From Myxococcales bacterium (GTDB taxonomy: Bacteria; Myxococcota; UBA796; SXON01), in NCBI GenBank assembly GCA_009692585.1, contig SHYX01000022.1:1-64000 (forward strand): a stretch of DNA of 64,000 bases, read 5' to 3'. Shown piece after piece: positions 7,889 to 17,383 of the stretch (its first letter is position 1; every line of letters begins with the position of its first letter). The position numbers were made by a program, and so were the translations under genes. The notes beneath the pieces are model-generated. The model saw nothing but the letters and a program-made list of their open reading frames with translations, was not told where the DNA came from and did no database searches.

Positions 7889-8905
7889 TCAGGAACTCGC
7901 GGGGGCGTAGGTGTACGCGTAGAGGTCGGCGGGGTCGGGCGGCGGTGACGCGTCGGCGAACTCGTAGGCGTCTTTGGCGATGACCTCCACGCGCTCCCGC
8001 ACCGCTTCCATCTCGGCGGCAGTGACGCCGAAGGTCCGCAGGCGCTCTTCGGTGATCGAGATGGGGTCGCTGTTCTGCTTGCGCTCCTCCAGCTCGCCGG
8101 GCTTGCGGTACTTCGCCGGGTCGCTCATCGAGTGGCCGCGGTGGCGGTAGGTCATGATCTCGACGATGACCGGCCCCTGGCCCGACCGCGCGTGCTCGAT
8201 CGCCGTCGACATCCGGTTGCGGACGTGCTCGACGTCGAACCCTTCGAACTGCTCCCGCGCCATGCCGACGCCCAGGCCGCGTACGCTCATGTCGATCACC
8301 GCGCTGGAGCGTTCGACCGAGGTTCCCATCGCGTAGAAGTTGTTCTCACAAACAAAGACGATGGGCAACTTGTAGAGCTGGGCCAGGCACATCGACTCGA
8401 AGAACGCGCCCTGGTTGGCGGCGCCGTCTCCGAACCAACACAAGCAGACCGCCCCGGTGTTGAGGTGTTTGAGCGACCACGCCACTCCGGTCCCGAGCGC
8501 GCACTGGGCACCGACGATTCCGTAGCCACCCATGAAATGCACGTTCTTGTCGAAGATGTGCATGGACCCACCCAATCCCCGCGAAGCGCCCGTCCGCTTC
8601 CCGAACAGCTCTGCCATCATGGCGCGCGGGGAGACCCCCTTGGCCATGGCCTGACCGTGTTCGCGGTAGCCGGTGATCCAGCGATCGTGGGGTTGGCAGG
8701 CGGCGGCGGCGCCGACCGCGACCGACTCCTGGCCGATGTACAGGTGGCAGAAACCGAGGATTTTTCGTTCGGTGTACGCCTTCGCGGCCATCTCCTCGAC
8801 GCGCCGGATCAGGACCATCTGCTCCCAGAGCGGGAACAACCCATCCCTGTCCAACGGGGGGACGCTGGTGGGCGGGAGGGGGGGTGCCAAGGAAACTGGG
8901 GTCAA
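7889..8905 (-). CDS. pdhA: Pyruvate dehydrogenase E1 component, alpha subunit
   Basis: The 338-residue alpha subunit binds thiamine diphosphate through the motif beginning WFGDGAANQGAFFESM and ending in ENN, about 30 residues apart as expected. The loop YRHRGHSMSDPAKYR corresponds to the phosphorylation-loop region of E1-alpha proteins. LYIGQESVAVG and GITGYREHGQAMAKG-type segments (here RWITGYREHGQAMAKG) are also typical. A TTG codon is the first plausible start; it has no strong ribosome site in front, so the true start is somewhat uncertain. It is the first gene of the pdh operon and is divergent from apaG across about 90 bases. Confidence 0.96.
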   Translation of the reverse strand: MTPVSLAPPLPPTSVPPLDRDGLFPLWEQMVLIRRVEEMAAKAYTERKILGFCHLYIGQESVAVGAAAACQPHDRWITGYREHGQAMAKGVSPRAMMAELFGKRTGASRGLGGSMHIFDKNVHFMGGYGIVGAQCALGTGVAWSLKHLNTGAVCLCWFGDGAANQGAFFESMCLAQLYKLPIVFVCENNFYAMGTSVERSSAVIDMSVRGLGVGMAREQFEGFDVEHVRNRMSTAIEHARSGQGPVIVEIMTYRHRGHSMSDPAKYRKPGELEERKQNSDPISITEERLRTFGVTAAEMEAVRERVEVIAKDAYEFADASPPPDPADLYAYTYAPASS

Positions 8906-8998
8906 CGAGGCCTCGGGCGAAGAGGGCCGGCAGGGTAACCCGGCCGCACGTGCACGGGCGGGGACGGCGGGCTAGAACCGCGCGGAGTAGGGGACCGC

Positions 8999-9382
8999 AT
9001 GTCCGACACGATCACCCGGGGCGTCCAAGTCGAGGTCAGACCCGAGTACCTGCCTCACCAGTCCGATCCGCGCGCCGGGCTGTGGATGTTCGCGTACCAC
9101 ATCCGCATCGTGAACACCGGCACCGACACCGTGCAGCTGCTCTCGCGGCACTGGGTCATCACCGACGCCAACGGCAGGGTCGAGGAGGTCCAGGGTCCTG
9201 GTGTCGTCGGCGAACAACCGGTGCTCCGTCCGGGCCAGGCCTTCCGGTACAGCTCGGGCTGTCCGCTCCCCACCTCGGCGGGGACGATGCACGGCACCTA
9301 CCAGATGGTCACCCAGCGCGGCGAACGATTCGATGCGGCCATCGCCCCGTTCACGCTCGCCGAGCCCTACGCGGTCAACTAG
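8999..9382 (+). CDS. apaG: ApaG domain protein
   Basis: The 127-residue protein is a full-length ApaG, a beta-sandwich (fibronectin III-like) protein. Diagnostic stretches are FAYHIRIVNTGTDTVQLLSRHW, ITDANGRVEEVQGPGVVGEQP, YSSGCPLPTSAGTMHGTYQM and a C-terminal IAPFTLAEP. The biochemical role of ApaG is not settled; it has been linked to divalent cation (Co/Mg) phenotypes in enterobacteria. It begins divergently from pdhA and is followed after eight bases by a small conserved gene, so the two probably share a transcript. Confidence 0.95.
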   Translation: MSDTITRGVQVEVRPEYLPHQSDPRAGLWMFAYHIRIVNTGTDTVQLLSRHWVITDANGRVEEVQGPGVVGEQPVLRPGQAFRYSSGCPLPTSAGTMHGTYQMVTQRGERFDAAIAPFTLAEPYAVN

Positions 9383-9390
9383 GAGTCACG

Positions 9391-9759
9391 ATGCCCGAAG
9401 ACAAGGCAGGCGGTCGTTTCGGTCGACTCGGCCGGCGGCTGATGGGGGAGGACGACGGGGGTCGTAGTTTTCGTGTCGACGCCCGCGAGGTGCTCAATTC
9501 CGTGCTCGAAGGGGGCGACAAGGCCAAGACCGAGGTGGTCAAGGTCATCGCCCGCGAGGTTCGCACCTACTTCGAGGAGCTTGGTCTGAAGGACGACCTC
9601 CATCACCTCTTGACCAACTACAGCTTCGAGGTCCGTGCCAGCATCAACCTGCGTAAGCTCACCGACTCCGAAAAGGGCGCCGAGGCCTTGGTCGGGGCCG
9701 CTCCGGCGGTCACCCCGACCGCGGTGGACCCCTCCGAAACCCAGACGCCATCGGAGTGA
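9391..9759 (+). CDS. Conserved hypothetical protein, 122 residues
   Basis: A soluble protein with a basic Gly/Arg-rich N-terminus (GRFGRLGRRL) and a helical core VDAREVLNSVLEGGDKAKTE followed by VVKVIAREVRTYFEELGLKD. The tail is Ala/Pro/Thr-rich and probably disordered. The start is supported by AGGAG six bases before the ATG, eight bases after the apaG stop. It resembles short helical proteins I associate with myxobacterial genomes, but I cannot assign a family or function. The pattern of amphipathic helices is compatible with a phasin-like or coiled-coil protein, which is only a guess. Confidence 0.7.
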   Translation: MPEDKAGGRFGRLGRRLMGEDDGGRSFRVDAREVLNSVLEGGDKAKTEVVKVIAREVRTYFEELGLKDDLHHLLTNYSFEVRASINLRKLTDSEKGAEALVGAAPAVTPTAVDPSETQTPSE

Positions 9760-9764
9760 TCGGG

Positions 9765-9814
9765 GCGATGCCCCAGGCCCGGGCATGAGGTTCACCGGGG
9801 CGTGGGGGCATCGC
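9765..9814. terminator. Inverted repeat between convergent genes, probable bidirectional terminator
   Basis: GCGATGCCCC at 9765-9774 is exactly complementary to GGGGCATCGC at 9805-9814. A nested 6-bp stem (ATGCCC/GGGCAT) lies within the left part. It sits in the roughly 100-base gap between the convergent genes ending at 9759 and 9867. No U-tract follows, so a role as terminator is inferred from position. Confidence 0.45.
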
Positions 9815-9866
9815 GGCGTTGGTGGACCAGCGCGCGATGGGTCTGGCCCGATAGTCGACTGCGGCT

Positions 9867-12008
9867 TCAGCGAGCGTAGAATCGCCCTTGCGCCCAGGTG
9901 TGGATGCGCGCCGCCACGGTCGCATCGGCGGCGCCCGGGAGGATGATCACGGCACCAAGCGCTCCGACATACTTGTTGGTCCCGCTGTAGCCCTCCCCGA
10001 TCGCGCTCCAGTCTTCTTGCCCGACGGTGTAGCCCATGGCGTAGGTGTCCCCCACCTGCACTCCATCGGCCCACCCGGTGACGTCCCCGTTCACGCCAGC
10101 GCTGAACCCGACGCAGACGACCTCGCCAGGCCCGTCGCGGTACCCGTCGCCCAGTTGGAGCGTGTCCCAACCATCGGTGCCTTCGACGTAGGCGATGCTG
10201 CTGTCGGTGAACCCTGCCGCGCAGTACGGGCTCTCCGGATCGCCCACCACCACGTTTTGTGGGCCGTAGTAGGCGGCAACTGCCCCAGTGTTGTAGGGCG
10301 ACTGGCCAACCCAGAACACGCTGCGCCCTGCATCCTGTAGGTCAGACGTCGCAAGCCGGAGCGCGTGGTGTTCCCCGTCGAAGACCAAGCCGGGAGCGCC
10401 CTCCCCGAGCGCGTTGGCGTCGAGCACGGGGCGAGCGTCGCCCGAAGCGGTGACGACAAGCCCCGAGCCGCGATCCACCCACCGGTCCACCGCGGTTCCG
10501 TTGAAAGCGCGTAGTCTCCACGTGCTCCGGTCTTCGCCGTCGACGCCGTAGCTGTAGTTGCCGCCCGCGAACACAAGGGAATCGGGGCCGACCGCAACGC
10601 CGTCCGCGTGTGAGAGCGGAAGCGGGCTGCGCATGTAGGAGATGTCGGTCCAGGTTTCCCCATCGGACGAGTACCAGGCGTCGTTGCTGTTGCACGTCGA
10701 CTCGTGGCAGCCACCAATCACCCAGAGCTTGCCGTCGAACACCTCTACCGAGTGGTACTCGCGTGGCAACCACGGGGCAGTGGCGTGCTGCGTCCAGGTG
10801 AGCCCATCGGCTGTGGACCACACGTCATTGTAGAACAACCGGGTGGGGTTGCTGTACGTGTCGTAGGTGCCCCCACCCACGAGCCAGAGCTCCCCGTGGA
10901 ACTCCACCATCTTGGAGATGATCCCGCGAGGTCCTGGACGCGTAGCGCTGGGCTCCCCGTCTGGCGCCACCTCCTCCCAAACCACACCGTCGTCCGACCT
11001 CCACACATCGTTGTGGAACACAGCCGGGTCGAGCCCATCGTCCGACGAAAGCCCCGTCTGGCCGCCGAACACCCACATCTGGTCGTTGTAGATGCCCGCG
11101 ACCTCAAAGATGCGGTCCGACCAGGGTGTCTGCTCAAGATCCACCCGCCAGTCCAGGCCGTTCGCGGTGCTCACGATGTCGTGCTGGTAACTGTACTGAC
11201 CCGTCTCGGTGAAGGCGTAGAAAATATCGCCCCCGACCAAGTAGACGCGGTCCCGCCAGGGGATTGTCCCCTGGAAATGCCGTCGCACAAACTCGGTGTT
11301 CCCGTGTTCCAGCTCCTGCTGCCAGGTCACGCCGTCCGGACTCGACCACACCTCGTTGGTCGTGATGTCGGAGCCCCATCCGGTAGGAGGCTCGTACCCA
11401 TTCCACCCGGCGATCATCCAGAAGCGCTCGGTCGACGGGATCCACACGAGCCCCGGGCCGTCGCGAACGATCCAGTCGGGCGAGATCTCCTCCGTCAGGC
11501 GGGCCCATTGGTACGTGCAGGCGGTCTCGGCACCTTCGACCCCGGAGCCCGCATCGAAGACCCTGGCGCCCTCGATTTCCGCAGGACTCCATGCCTCCAG
11601 GGTGCCAGCCCACGTGGCGCTGCCATTGGAGCCGTCCACCAAAACGGGCAGGCCGACGCCACTCCCCACCGCGGGGGTCAGCACGGTCAGCGTGGCATCA
11701 TCCACGTGCTCGAAGCTGGCTGCCTGGACGTCCCCGATCCACACCGTGGTCACGGAATCGAGATCGGCGCCCCTCAACACCAGATGCGAACCGCCCGCGG
11801 GGTCGATGATGGTAGGAGCCACGTCGTCAAGCTCCGGAGGCTCTCCCGGACTGGAGTCCGACGTCGTGTCGTCCGTCGTCGTGTCCGTACCCACATCAGA
11901 GTCAGCAGCGGAATCCGGACGGTCCACCTGCGGCACATCCGGGGACTCCTGCCTGCAGGCGATGAAGAAGAAGACCGCGATGGCGGCGTGGAACCTGGCG
12001 AGCTTCAT
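9867..12008 (-). CDS. Kelch/IPT-domain surface lipoprotein
   Basis: A 713-residue exported lipoprotein. The signal ends in a lipobox (FFFIACRQ), followed by an acidic Asp/Thr/Ser linker. Residues about 55-145 look like an IPT/TIG domain (GGSHLVLRGADLDSVTTVWI). Next come at least five Kelch-type repeats with the recurring pattern 'YNDVWSSxDGxxW' and 'VFGG/VGG' (e.g. AVFHNDVWRSDDGVVWEEVA), forming a predicted beta-propeller. The C-terminal 200 residues resemble a LamG/concanavalin-like domain. A purine-rich site precedes the ATG. It is probably a surface binding protein; the ligand is unknown. Confidence 0.8.
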   Translation of the reverse strand: MKLARFHAAIAVFFFIACRQESPDVPQVDRPDSAADSDVGTDTTTDDTTSDSSPGEPPELDDVAPTIIDPAGGSHLVLRGADLDSVTTVWIGDVQAASFEHVDDATLTVLTPAVGSGVGLPVLVDGSNGSATWAGTLEAWSPAEIEGARVFDAGSGVEGAETACTYQWARLTEEISPDWIVRDGPGLVWIPSTERFWMIAGWNGYEPPTGWGSDITTNEVWSSPDGVTWQQELEHGNTEFVRRHFQGTIPWRDRVYLVGGDIFYAFTETGQYSYQHDIVSTANGLDWRVDLEQTPWSDRIFEVAGIYNDQMWVFGGQTGLSSDDGLDPAVFHNDVWRSDDGVVWEEVAPDGEPSATRPGPRGIISKMVEFHGELWLVGGGTYDTYSNPTRLFYNDVWSTADGLTWTQHATAPWLPREYHSVEVFDGKLWVIGGCHESTCNSNDAWYSSDGETWTDISYMRSPLPLSHADGVAVGPDSLVFAGGNYSYGVDGEDRSTWRLRAFNGTAVDRWVDRGSGLVVTASGDARPVLDANALGEGAPGLVFDGEHHALRLATSDLQDAGRSVFWVGQSPYNTGAVAAYYGPQNVVVGDPESPYCAAGFTDSSIAYVEGTDGWDTLQLGDGYRDGPGEVVCVGFSAGVNGDVTGWADGVQVGDTYAMGYTVGQEDWSAIGEGYSGTNKYVGALGAVIILPGAADATVAARIHTWAQGRFYAR

Positions 12009-12031
12009 GGTGACCTCTCGGTGTAGATGTT

Positions 12032-12322
12032 CTAGCGCGTTCTGGGTCGGTTGATCGTCGGCGTCATGACGATCGCGAGATCGGAGTATCGCTGCTGGCT
12101 ACCGGGATGCCCACACGGCCGCGCGTTCCAGGCATCGATGGCGTCCTCGTCGAACCAGACGGTGACGTCACCGCGCTGACGAAGGGAGGCGTCGTAGGCC
12201 GGCCGGTTCTGTACGCGGTACTTCGGCCTCACCCGGCTCTTCGCACGCGCGGCCGCACCCTTCACGCCGACGACGGGGTTTTGGGGGTCAGCCCATTTCC
12301 CCATGACGCCCGCAGGTTTCAT
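12032..12322 (-). pseudogene. Truncated IS5-type transposase, N-terminal stump
   Basis: The 96 codons read KYRVQNRPAYDASLRQRGDV, then TVWFDEDAIDAWN...QQRYSDLAI. This is the characteristic N-terminus of IS5-group DDE transposases (YRVxNWxxYDxALxxRGSxTxW, then RRYSDLAI). Immediately after YSDLAI the similarity stops and the reading ends in VMTPTINRPRTR. The catalytic DDE core is missing and I see no terminal inverted repeats, so this is a dead fragment. It lies in the gap between the Kelch lipoprotein and the GH57 gene and records a past insertion. Confidence 0.75.
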
Positions 12323-12349
12323 GGGTGACGTACCCGTTACGTCGGCGGC

Positions 12350-14107
12350 GTGCTCAGCATCCTCTTCCACATGCACCAGCCCGACTACCGGCACCCGCGC
12401 ACCGGCGTGCCGATCATGCCCTGGGTGCGGCTTCACGCCACGCGCGGGTATCGCGATGTTCCACGCCTGATTCTGGAGACGGGCGCGCTGGTGACGGTGA
12501 ACCTGGTCCCCACGCTCCTGGAGCAGCTCGATCAGGTCGCCGCGGGTGGCTCTGACACCCACCTGGAGCTCTGCAAACGCGCTGCCGACACGCTTTCAGC
12601 GGCCGAGGCGGCCTGGCTGGTCCAGCATGGCCTGCACGGAAGCCATCGGGCCTTCGAGTGGCTTTCCGGGTGGGGCGCGCTGCGCGCGCGCCGCGATCGG
12701 GGTGAGCGCTTCGGCGTCGCGGACCTGCGCGATCTCCAGGTCTGGTGCAATCTCTCCTGGTTCGGCGCCACCGCGCTCGAAGACTTCCCCGCGCTGGGCG
12801 AGCTGCGGCGGCAGGGCTCCGGATACTCCGAGTCGGACAAGGCGGTGGTGCTGGCCGCGCAGCTGGCCTGTGCACGCGAACTGCGTGGGCTGTACGCCAA
12901 GCTCCCCGACGTCAGCGCGTCCCCGTTTGCCCACCCGATCCTCCCGCTGCTCGTCGACACCGCCCACGCCGCGCGCAACCTGGGCCCCTTCGACGATCCG
13001 GGCTTTTGCCACCCCGAGGACGCGCTGGCGCAGCTCATCGAGGGAAAGCGGGCGGTTGAGGCGTGGATCGGACACGAAGTCGCCGGCGTCTGGCCGAGCG
13101 AGGGCTCAGTGAGTCCCGAAGCGGTCGCGTGCATCGAGAAGGCGGGTTTTTCCTGGTTTGCCACCGACAGCGGCGTACTGGAGCGATCGGTTCGGCGCGG
13201 GCATGGTCCGATCTGGCGGGTGGGCGGGATGACCGGACTGTTTCGGGATCATGGGCTGAGCGATCGCATCGGTTTCGTCTACGCCGACCACGAGCCGGGG
13301 GCCGCCGTCGACGACCTCCTTCATCGCACCGACGGACGCCGCATTCTGCTCGCGCTCGACGGGGAAAACCCCTGGGAGAGTTACGAGGACGCGGGCGCGG
13401 CCTTCCTTCGGACGCTGTTCGCCCGGGCGCCGCTGCGCACCTGCACCGCGCTCGCCGGGGAGGCGCCGACCGGCACGGTGGAACACCTGCACACCGGGAG
13501 CTGGATCCACGCCGACTTCCGCATCTGGATCGGCGCCGAGGAGGACCGCGCCGCCTGGCGGCTCTTGCGGCGGGTGCGAGACCTGGTCGCCTCCGCCGGC
13601 GAGGCCGTGCCGGCGGCGGCGTGGCGCGCGCTCTGGCGGGCCGAGGCCAGCGACTGGTTCTGGTGGTACGGCCCGGAGTTCCAGACGCCGTTCGCGCCGG
13701 AGTTCGACACGTTGTTCCGCGCTCACCTCGCCGAGGTGCTTCGGCTCATCGGCGCCGCGCCGCTGCCAGAGTTGGACGTGCCGATCACGGCTTCGGCGAG
13801 CGCGGTCTCCGCGCCGGTGGGCCCGGTCTTTCCTGACCGCGAGGACGTGTTCGCCTGGCAGGCGGCGGGGCGGGTGCGCATCCAGGGTGGCTCCATGGCG
13901 CCTGGGCCGGGGTGGCCCTCGGGCGTCGACTATGGCTGGTGCGGCGGCGAACTGGCGTTTCGTCTGTTGGGGGCGGATGGTGCCGAGGTGGTCGGGTGGG
14001 TGGCCGAGGTGGTCGATGACAGCCTGATCCTGCACGGCCCGGCGGGCGAGCGGGCTCCCGCGGAGGGCGCGTGGCGGCTCCTGCGCCCCGTCGCACGACC
14101 GACGTGA
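12350..14107 (+). CDS. Glycoside hydrolase family 57 (alpha-amylase/4-alpha-glucanotransferase type)
   Basis: A 585-residue GH57 enzyme acting on alpha-glucans. The N-terminal HMHQPDYR block is the GH57 conserved region 1. The nucleophile is E251 in GVWPSEGSVSPEAV, and the acid/base region is LALDGENPWESY (D337/E339). A C-terminal WFWWYGPEFQTPF segment is typical of the family's helical region. No signal peptide is seen, so it is cytoplasmic and probably acts on glycogen or maltodextrin. The GTG start is immediately at the beginning of the conserved block. It overlaps the MFS gene, so a shared operon and possibly a shared substrate are likely. Confidence 0.92.
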   Translation: MLSILFHMHQPDYRHPRTGVPIMPWVRLHATRGYRDVPRLILETGALVTVNLVPTLLEQLDQVAAGGSDTHLELCKRAADTLSAAEAAWLVQHGLHGSHRAFEWLSGWGALRARRDRGERFGVADLRDLQVWCNLSWFGATALEDFPALGELRRQGSGYSESDKAVVLAAQLACARELRGLYAKLPDVSASPFAHPILPLLVDTAHAARNLGPFDDPGFCHPEDALAQLIEGKRAVEAWIGHEVAGVWPSEGSVSPEAVACIEKAGFSWFATDSGVLERSVRRGHGPIWRVGGMTGLFRDHGLSDRIGFVYADHEPGAAVDDLLHRTDGRRILLALDGENPWESYEDAGAAFLRTLFARAPLRTCTALAGEAPTGTVEHLHTGSWIHADFRIWIGAEEDRAAWRLLRRVRDLVASAGEAVPAAAWRALWRAEASDWFWWYGPEFQTPFAPEFDTLFRAHLAEVLRLIGAAPLPELDVPITASASAVSAPVGPVFPDREDVFAWQAAGRVRIQGGSMAPGPGWPSGVDYGWCGGELAFRLLGADGAEVVGWVAEVVDDSLILHGPAGERAPAEGAWRLLRPVARPT

Positions 14108-15303
14108 GCGTCCACCGCGGAACGATAGGCCGCATCGTTCTGCTGTCCACGCTGTACTTCGCCCAGGGGCTCCCGTTCGGGATCTTCATGCAGGCCCTGC
14201 CGGTGCTGATGCGACGCGAGGGGCAATCGCTGGAGCACATCGGGCTGACCAACCTGCTGGCCCTCCCGTGGGTGCTCAAGTTCCTCTGGGCGCCCGCGAT
14301 CGACTGGGTCGGCGGGCCGCGGCGGCGGGTGATCATCCCGCTGAATCTCGCGACCGCCGGCCTGCTGCTGGCACTGGCCCTGGTCTCGCCGGGGTCGCTG
14401 GTCCCGCTCCTGGTCGTGGTCTTTCTCTGCAATCTCGTGGCCGCCACCCAGGACATCGCCACCGACGGCCTCGCGGTGGAGACCCTCCCCCCCGACGAGC
14501 GGGGTCTGGGCAACGGCGTGCAGGTGGCCGGGTACCGCCTGGGGATGGTGCTCGGCGGCGGGGTGCTGGTGCAGCTCTTCGATGCGTGGGGGTGGTTCGA
14601 GAGCTTCGCCACCGCGGCGGCGGCGATCGTGCTGGTGACCGTTCCGGTGGCCCTGCTCCCCGCGTCGCCCCGCCCCGCGCGCGGCGACCGCAAGGGCTCC
14701 TCCCAGGCGTTGCGCTGGGACCGCTGGTTCGGCGGTCCCGGCGGTCCCGCCTGGTTCGGCCTGCTCGTGGTCTACAAGCTCGGCGACAGCCTGGGCACCA
14801 GCATGGTCAAGCCGATGCTCGTCGATCAGGGGCTGACGCTGGCGGAGATCGGTGGCCTGATGGGGGTGTGGGGCTCGGTCGCGGGGCTCAGCGGGGCCCT
14901 CCTCGGTGGGTTCCTGGTGTCGCGTACCCGCCGTCGCACGGCGCTCCTCGCCTTCGCGTGCCTGCAACTGCCGACGCTCGCTGCGTACGGGTGGATCGCG
15001 CACGCCGGGCCCGAACTCCTCGTCCCTGTCGTGATCGCGGAGCATCTGTGCTCCGGCATGGCGACCGCGGCGCTGTTCACCGCGATGATGGACGCCTGTC
15101 GGCCGGGCCACGCCGGGAGCGACTACACGGTGCAGGCCTCGGTGGTGGTGGCGGCCCAGGGGCTGGCGGCGATCCTCTCGGGTTACTCGGCCGCGACCCT
15201 GGGCTACGAGGGGCACTTCGCCGCGGCGGTCGTGCTGGCGGCGCTGGCGGTCCTGGTCGTGGTGAGGGTGGAACGGGGCGAGGGGCGCTTTCGGTTGGCC
15301 TGA
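14104..15303 (+). CDS. MFS transporter, AmpG/PAT-like
   Basis: About 399 residues with 12 predicted membrane segments. The N-terminus IVLLSTLYFAQGLPFGIFM and the loop FLWAPAIDWVG match the AmpG/acetyl-CoA-transporter (PAT) group of the major facilitator superfamily, as does ATQDIATDGLAVETL. Members import muropeptides or other solutes; the substrate here is not determinable. I chose the GTG at 14104, whose bases overlap the GH57 stop (GTGA); a further upstream GTG at 14071 would add 11 residues inside the GH57 gene. Coupling to a GH57 enzyme could suggest an oligosaccharide cargo, which is only inference. Confidence 0.85.
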   Translation: MSVHRGTIGRIVLLSTLYFAQGLPFGIFMQALPVLMRREGQSLEHIGLTNLLALPWVLKFLWAPAIDWVGGPRRRVIIPLNLATAGLLLALALVSPGSLVPLLVVVFLCNLVAATQDIATDGLAVETLPPDERGLGNGVQVAGYRLGMVLGGGVLVQLFDAWGWFESFATAAAAIVLVTVPVALLPASPRPARGDRKGSSQALRWDRWFGGPGGPAWFGLLVVYKLGDSLGTSMVKPMLVDQGLTLAEIGGLMGVWGSVAGLSGALLGGFLVSRTRRRTALLAFACLQLPTLAAYGWIAHAGPELLVPVVIAEHLCSGMATAALFTAMMDACRPGHAGSDYTVQASVVVAAQGLAAILSGYSAATLGYEGHFAAAVVLAALAVLVVVRVERGEGRFRLA

Positions 15304-16923
15304 TCACTCCGTCTGGGACACCACCCGCCCCAGCCACAAGGACCCGAAGCGGCCGACCGGCTCAACCTGCCCCGCGTCCCTGGCCTCCTCGATCCACATC
15401 CGTTTTTCGTCGGCGCGGCTCGGGTCGAGCACCACCCAGACGTCGGCCCCTGCGGGCGTGAGGCGCCGCAAGGTGGTCAGGTTGGCGGCGAACAGACCGC
15501 TGAGGCGGGTCCGGTCCGCGCCGGGGGTGCGCCACCCCATCAGCGCCGCCAGGGCGTCGTCGAAGGGCACCAGGTCCCGGGCGACGACCGCTTGGAGCCC
15601 GAGTTCCCGGGCCATCCAGAACACCGAGAGCTCGCCGACCAGGACGTCGCCGGGCGCCACCCGCGCGCGCAGCGCCGCGACCCCGGCCACGAGCCCCTCC
15701 TCCTCGGCCGCGGTGGTGGCGTCCTGCGCCCCGCCGCCCAGGAAGCGCCCCTTCGCGGTGTAGGCCGGAACGAAGGTGTTGCCGACGAGCACCAGGCCCA
15801 GCATCGGCCAGAAGAGCACCCGGGCCGACCACGACCGGGCGCCGTCGGCGAAGCGCACGGCGAGCGCGAACAAGAGCGGAATCATCGGCAGCCAGAATCG
15901 ACCGGAGAACGGCCACGTCCACGCCAGGAAGACGGCGGTGTGAACGACCAGGAGCACGGCCAGCGGCCGGGCGTGCCGCCACGCGCCAAGGAGGGCGAGG
16001 CCCAGGAGCGCCGCGCCGAGCACCAATTCTCGGGTGCCCGACCCCGGCGACTCGGCGCCGACGTAGGCCTCCGGCGACAGGTACTGCCCCAAGCTGCGCA
16101 GGCCCACGCCCAGGTTCGCGGCGACCACCCGGGTGACTCCGGCGACGACGGCGCCGACCCCGCCTTCCGCAAAGCGTTGGGCGTACCACCCGGAGTGCAC
16201 GTCGTAACTGACGTAATACCGCAAGAGCGTCGCCAGCTCGGCCGGAGGCTCGGGCGTGAGCAAACGCTGGAGCTGGGCGAGCAGCCCGGTCAGCGCCCAG
16301 CCCGCGCCCAACGCACCCGCGAGCGCACGGCGGCCCGTGCTCAACGCGACGAGCCCGCCGGCGAGCGCGTACAGGCTCCCTGCGCCGCGCAACGCACCCA
16401 GCGCGAAGGTGAGCGCCAGCACGCCGAACAGCGTCCGGCGAGTCGGCAGCGGGTCGAGCACGAGGGTGGCCAGGCTCACCAGCACCAGGGTGAACGCGGG
16501 CTCGGACATCACCTGTGGCACCAGCCCGAAGCTGACGGTGTTCACCGCCAGCAACAGGCCGACGGCGACGCGCGCGCGGGGCGAGGCGCCAAGGCGGCGC
16601 AGCAGGCCGCTCACCACCACCTGGGCGGCAACGCCCCACAGCATCGCCTGCATCCACAGCACCGCATCCCACCCGAGCCCCAACGCCCGAAACAGCGCCA
16701 GCAGCGCCGGGAAGCCCAGCGGGTACTTGGCCATTCCCGGCGCGCCCGGCAGGCAGTCGGCGACGATGGGGCCGCCCCGCCCAAGGCTCTCGGCCATGTT
16801 GGCGTACATCGCGTCGTCCCGCCACACGCCAAGGCGGCCGGCGTCGGCGGGCAGCGCGTGGACGGCAGCGACCAACGGGCCGACCCAGGCATCGCGCCAT
16901 CGGGAGGGGAGGGGAACCGCCAC
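15304..16923 (-). CDS. GT39/ArnT-like membrane glycosyltransferase
   Basis: A 539-residue polytopic membrane protein with about 11-12 hydrophobic segments. The N-terminal periplasmic loop RLGVWRDDAMYANMAESLGR contains the acidic DD pair typical of GT-C glycosyltransferases that use polyprenyl-phosphate sugars, followed by KYPLGFPALLALF, a classic signature of GT39/GT83-like proteins. It should transfer a sugar to a lipid or protein acceptor on the outer face of the inner membrane. The gene starts at GTG, is divergent from the small lipoprotein at 16965 and converges with no gap on the MFS gene. Confidence 0.82.
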   Translation of the reverse strand: MAVPLPSRWRDAWVGPLVAAVHALPADAGRLGVWRDDAMYANMAESLGRGGPIVADCLPGAPGMAKYPLGFPALLALFRALGLGWDAVLWMQAMLWGVAAQVVVSGLLRRLGASPRARVAVGLLLAVNTVSFGLVPQVMSEPAFTLVLVSLATLVLDPLPTRRTLFGVLALTFALGALRGAGSLYALAGGLVALSTGRRALAGALGAGWALTGLLAQLQRLLTPEPPAELATLLRYYVSYDVHSGWYAQRFAEGGVGAVVAGVTRVVAANLGVGLRSLGQYLSPEAYVGAESPGSGTRELVLGAALLGLALLGAWRHARPLAVLLVVHTAVFLAWTWPFSGRFWLPMIPLLFALAVRFADGARSWSARVLFWPMLGLVLVGNTFVPAYTAKGRFLGGGAQDATTAAEEEGLVAGVAALRARVAPGDVLVGELSVFWMARELGLQAVVARDLVPFDDALAALMGWRTPGADRTRLSGLFAANLTTLRRLTPAGADVWVVLDPSRADEKRMWIEEARDAGQVEPVGRFGSLWLGRVVSQTE

Positions 16924-16952
16924 GAGAGGGTATTTATCGGAGTTTCAGCAGT

Positions 16953-16958
16953 TATGCT
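16953..16958 (+). promoter_or_regulatory. Candidate -10 box (TATGCT), leaderless spacing
   Basis: TATGCT lies six bases before the GTG of the lipoprotein gene at 16965. Transcription from this box would begin at or next to the start codon. No clear -35 element is visible. Confidence 0.4.
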
Positions 16959-16964
16959 CTCGGG

Positions 16965-17327
16965 GTGCAGCCGACTCTCTTGTTCCTCGTCACGCTGGCA
17001 GCCTGCGGCACCATGACCGACCGCGCCGGGAATACCTGTGCCAGCGCCGATGCCCTCTTCGACGGGAGCGAGCGATGGTGTCCGCAAGACGATGCTGAGG
17101 CCCGCTGCCGCTACCTCGCCGAAAGTGTGGCGACCTTTGAAGTGCTCTGCGCCGGCGTCGCGACCGACCGTGAGATCGTCCTCGCGATCGTGGAAAAGGA
17201 GATGGGCTGTGACGTGGCGGTGGTCGTCTACCCCGAGGCCGACGCCTGCCTGGACCAGCTCACCGAACGCTCCTGTCCGCTCAGCGAGCTGCCCGCGGAG
17301 TGCGACGGCGTCGTTCTCGGCGGTTGA
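16965..17327 (+). CDS. Small Cys-rich lipoprotein, unknown function
   Basis: A 120-residue protein with a hydrophobic signal and lipobox (LLFLVTLAACG), so it is probably a lipid-anchored envelope protein. The mature part is acidic and has eight cysteines (e.g. TCASAD, RWCPQD, ARCRYL, EVLCAG, MGCDVA, ACLDQL, RSCPLS, ECDG), suggesting four disulfides. It belongs to the same general class as the lipoprotein at 495-779. I recognise no family. GTG is the only start consistent with the signal peptide. Confidence 0.7.
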   Translation: MQPTLLFLVTLAACGTMTDRAGNTCASADALFDGSERWCPQDDAEARCRYLAESVATFEVLCAGVATDREIVLAIVEKEMGCDVAVVVYPEADACLDQLTERSCPLSELPAECDGVVLGG

Positions 17328-17383
17328 CGGACACCTGACGAACCACGCTGCGCCGAACGTGTCGGACCGGGGTGGAGGTGTCG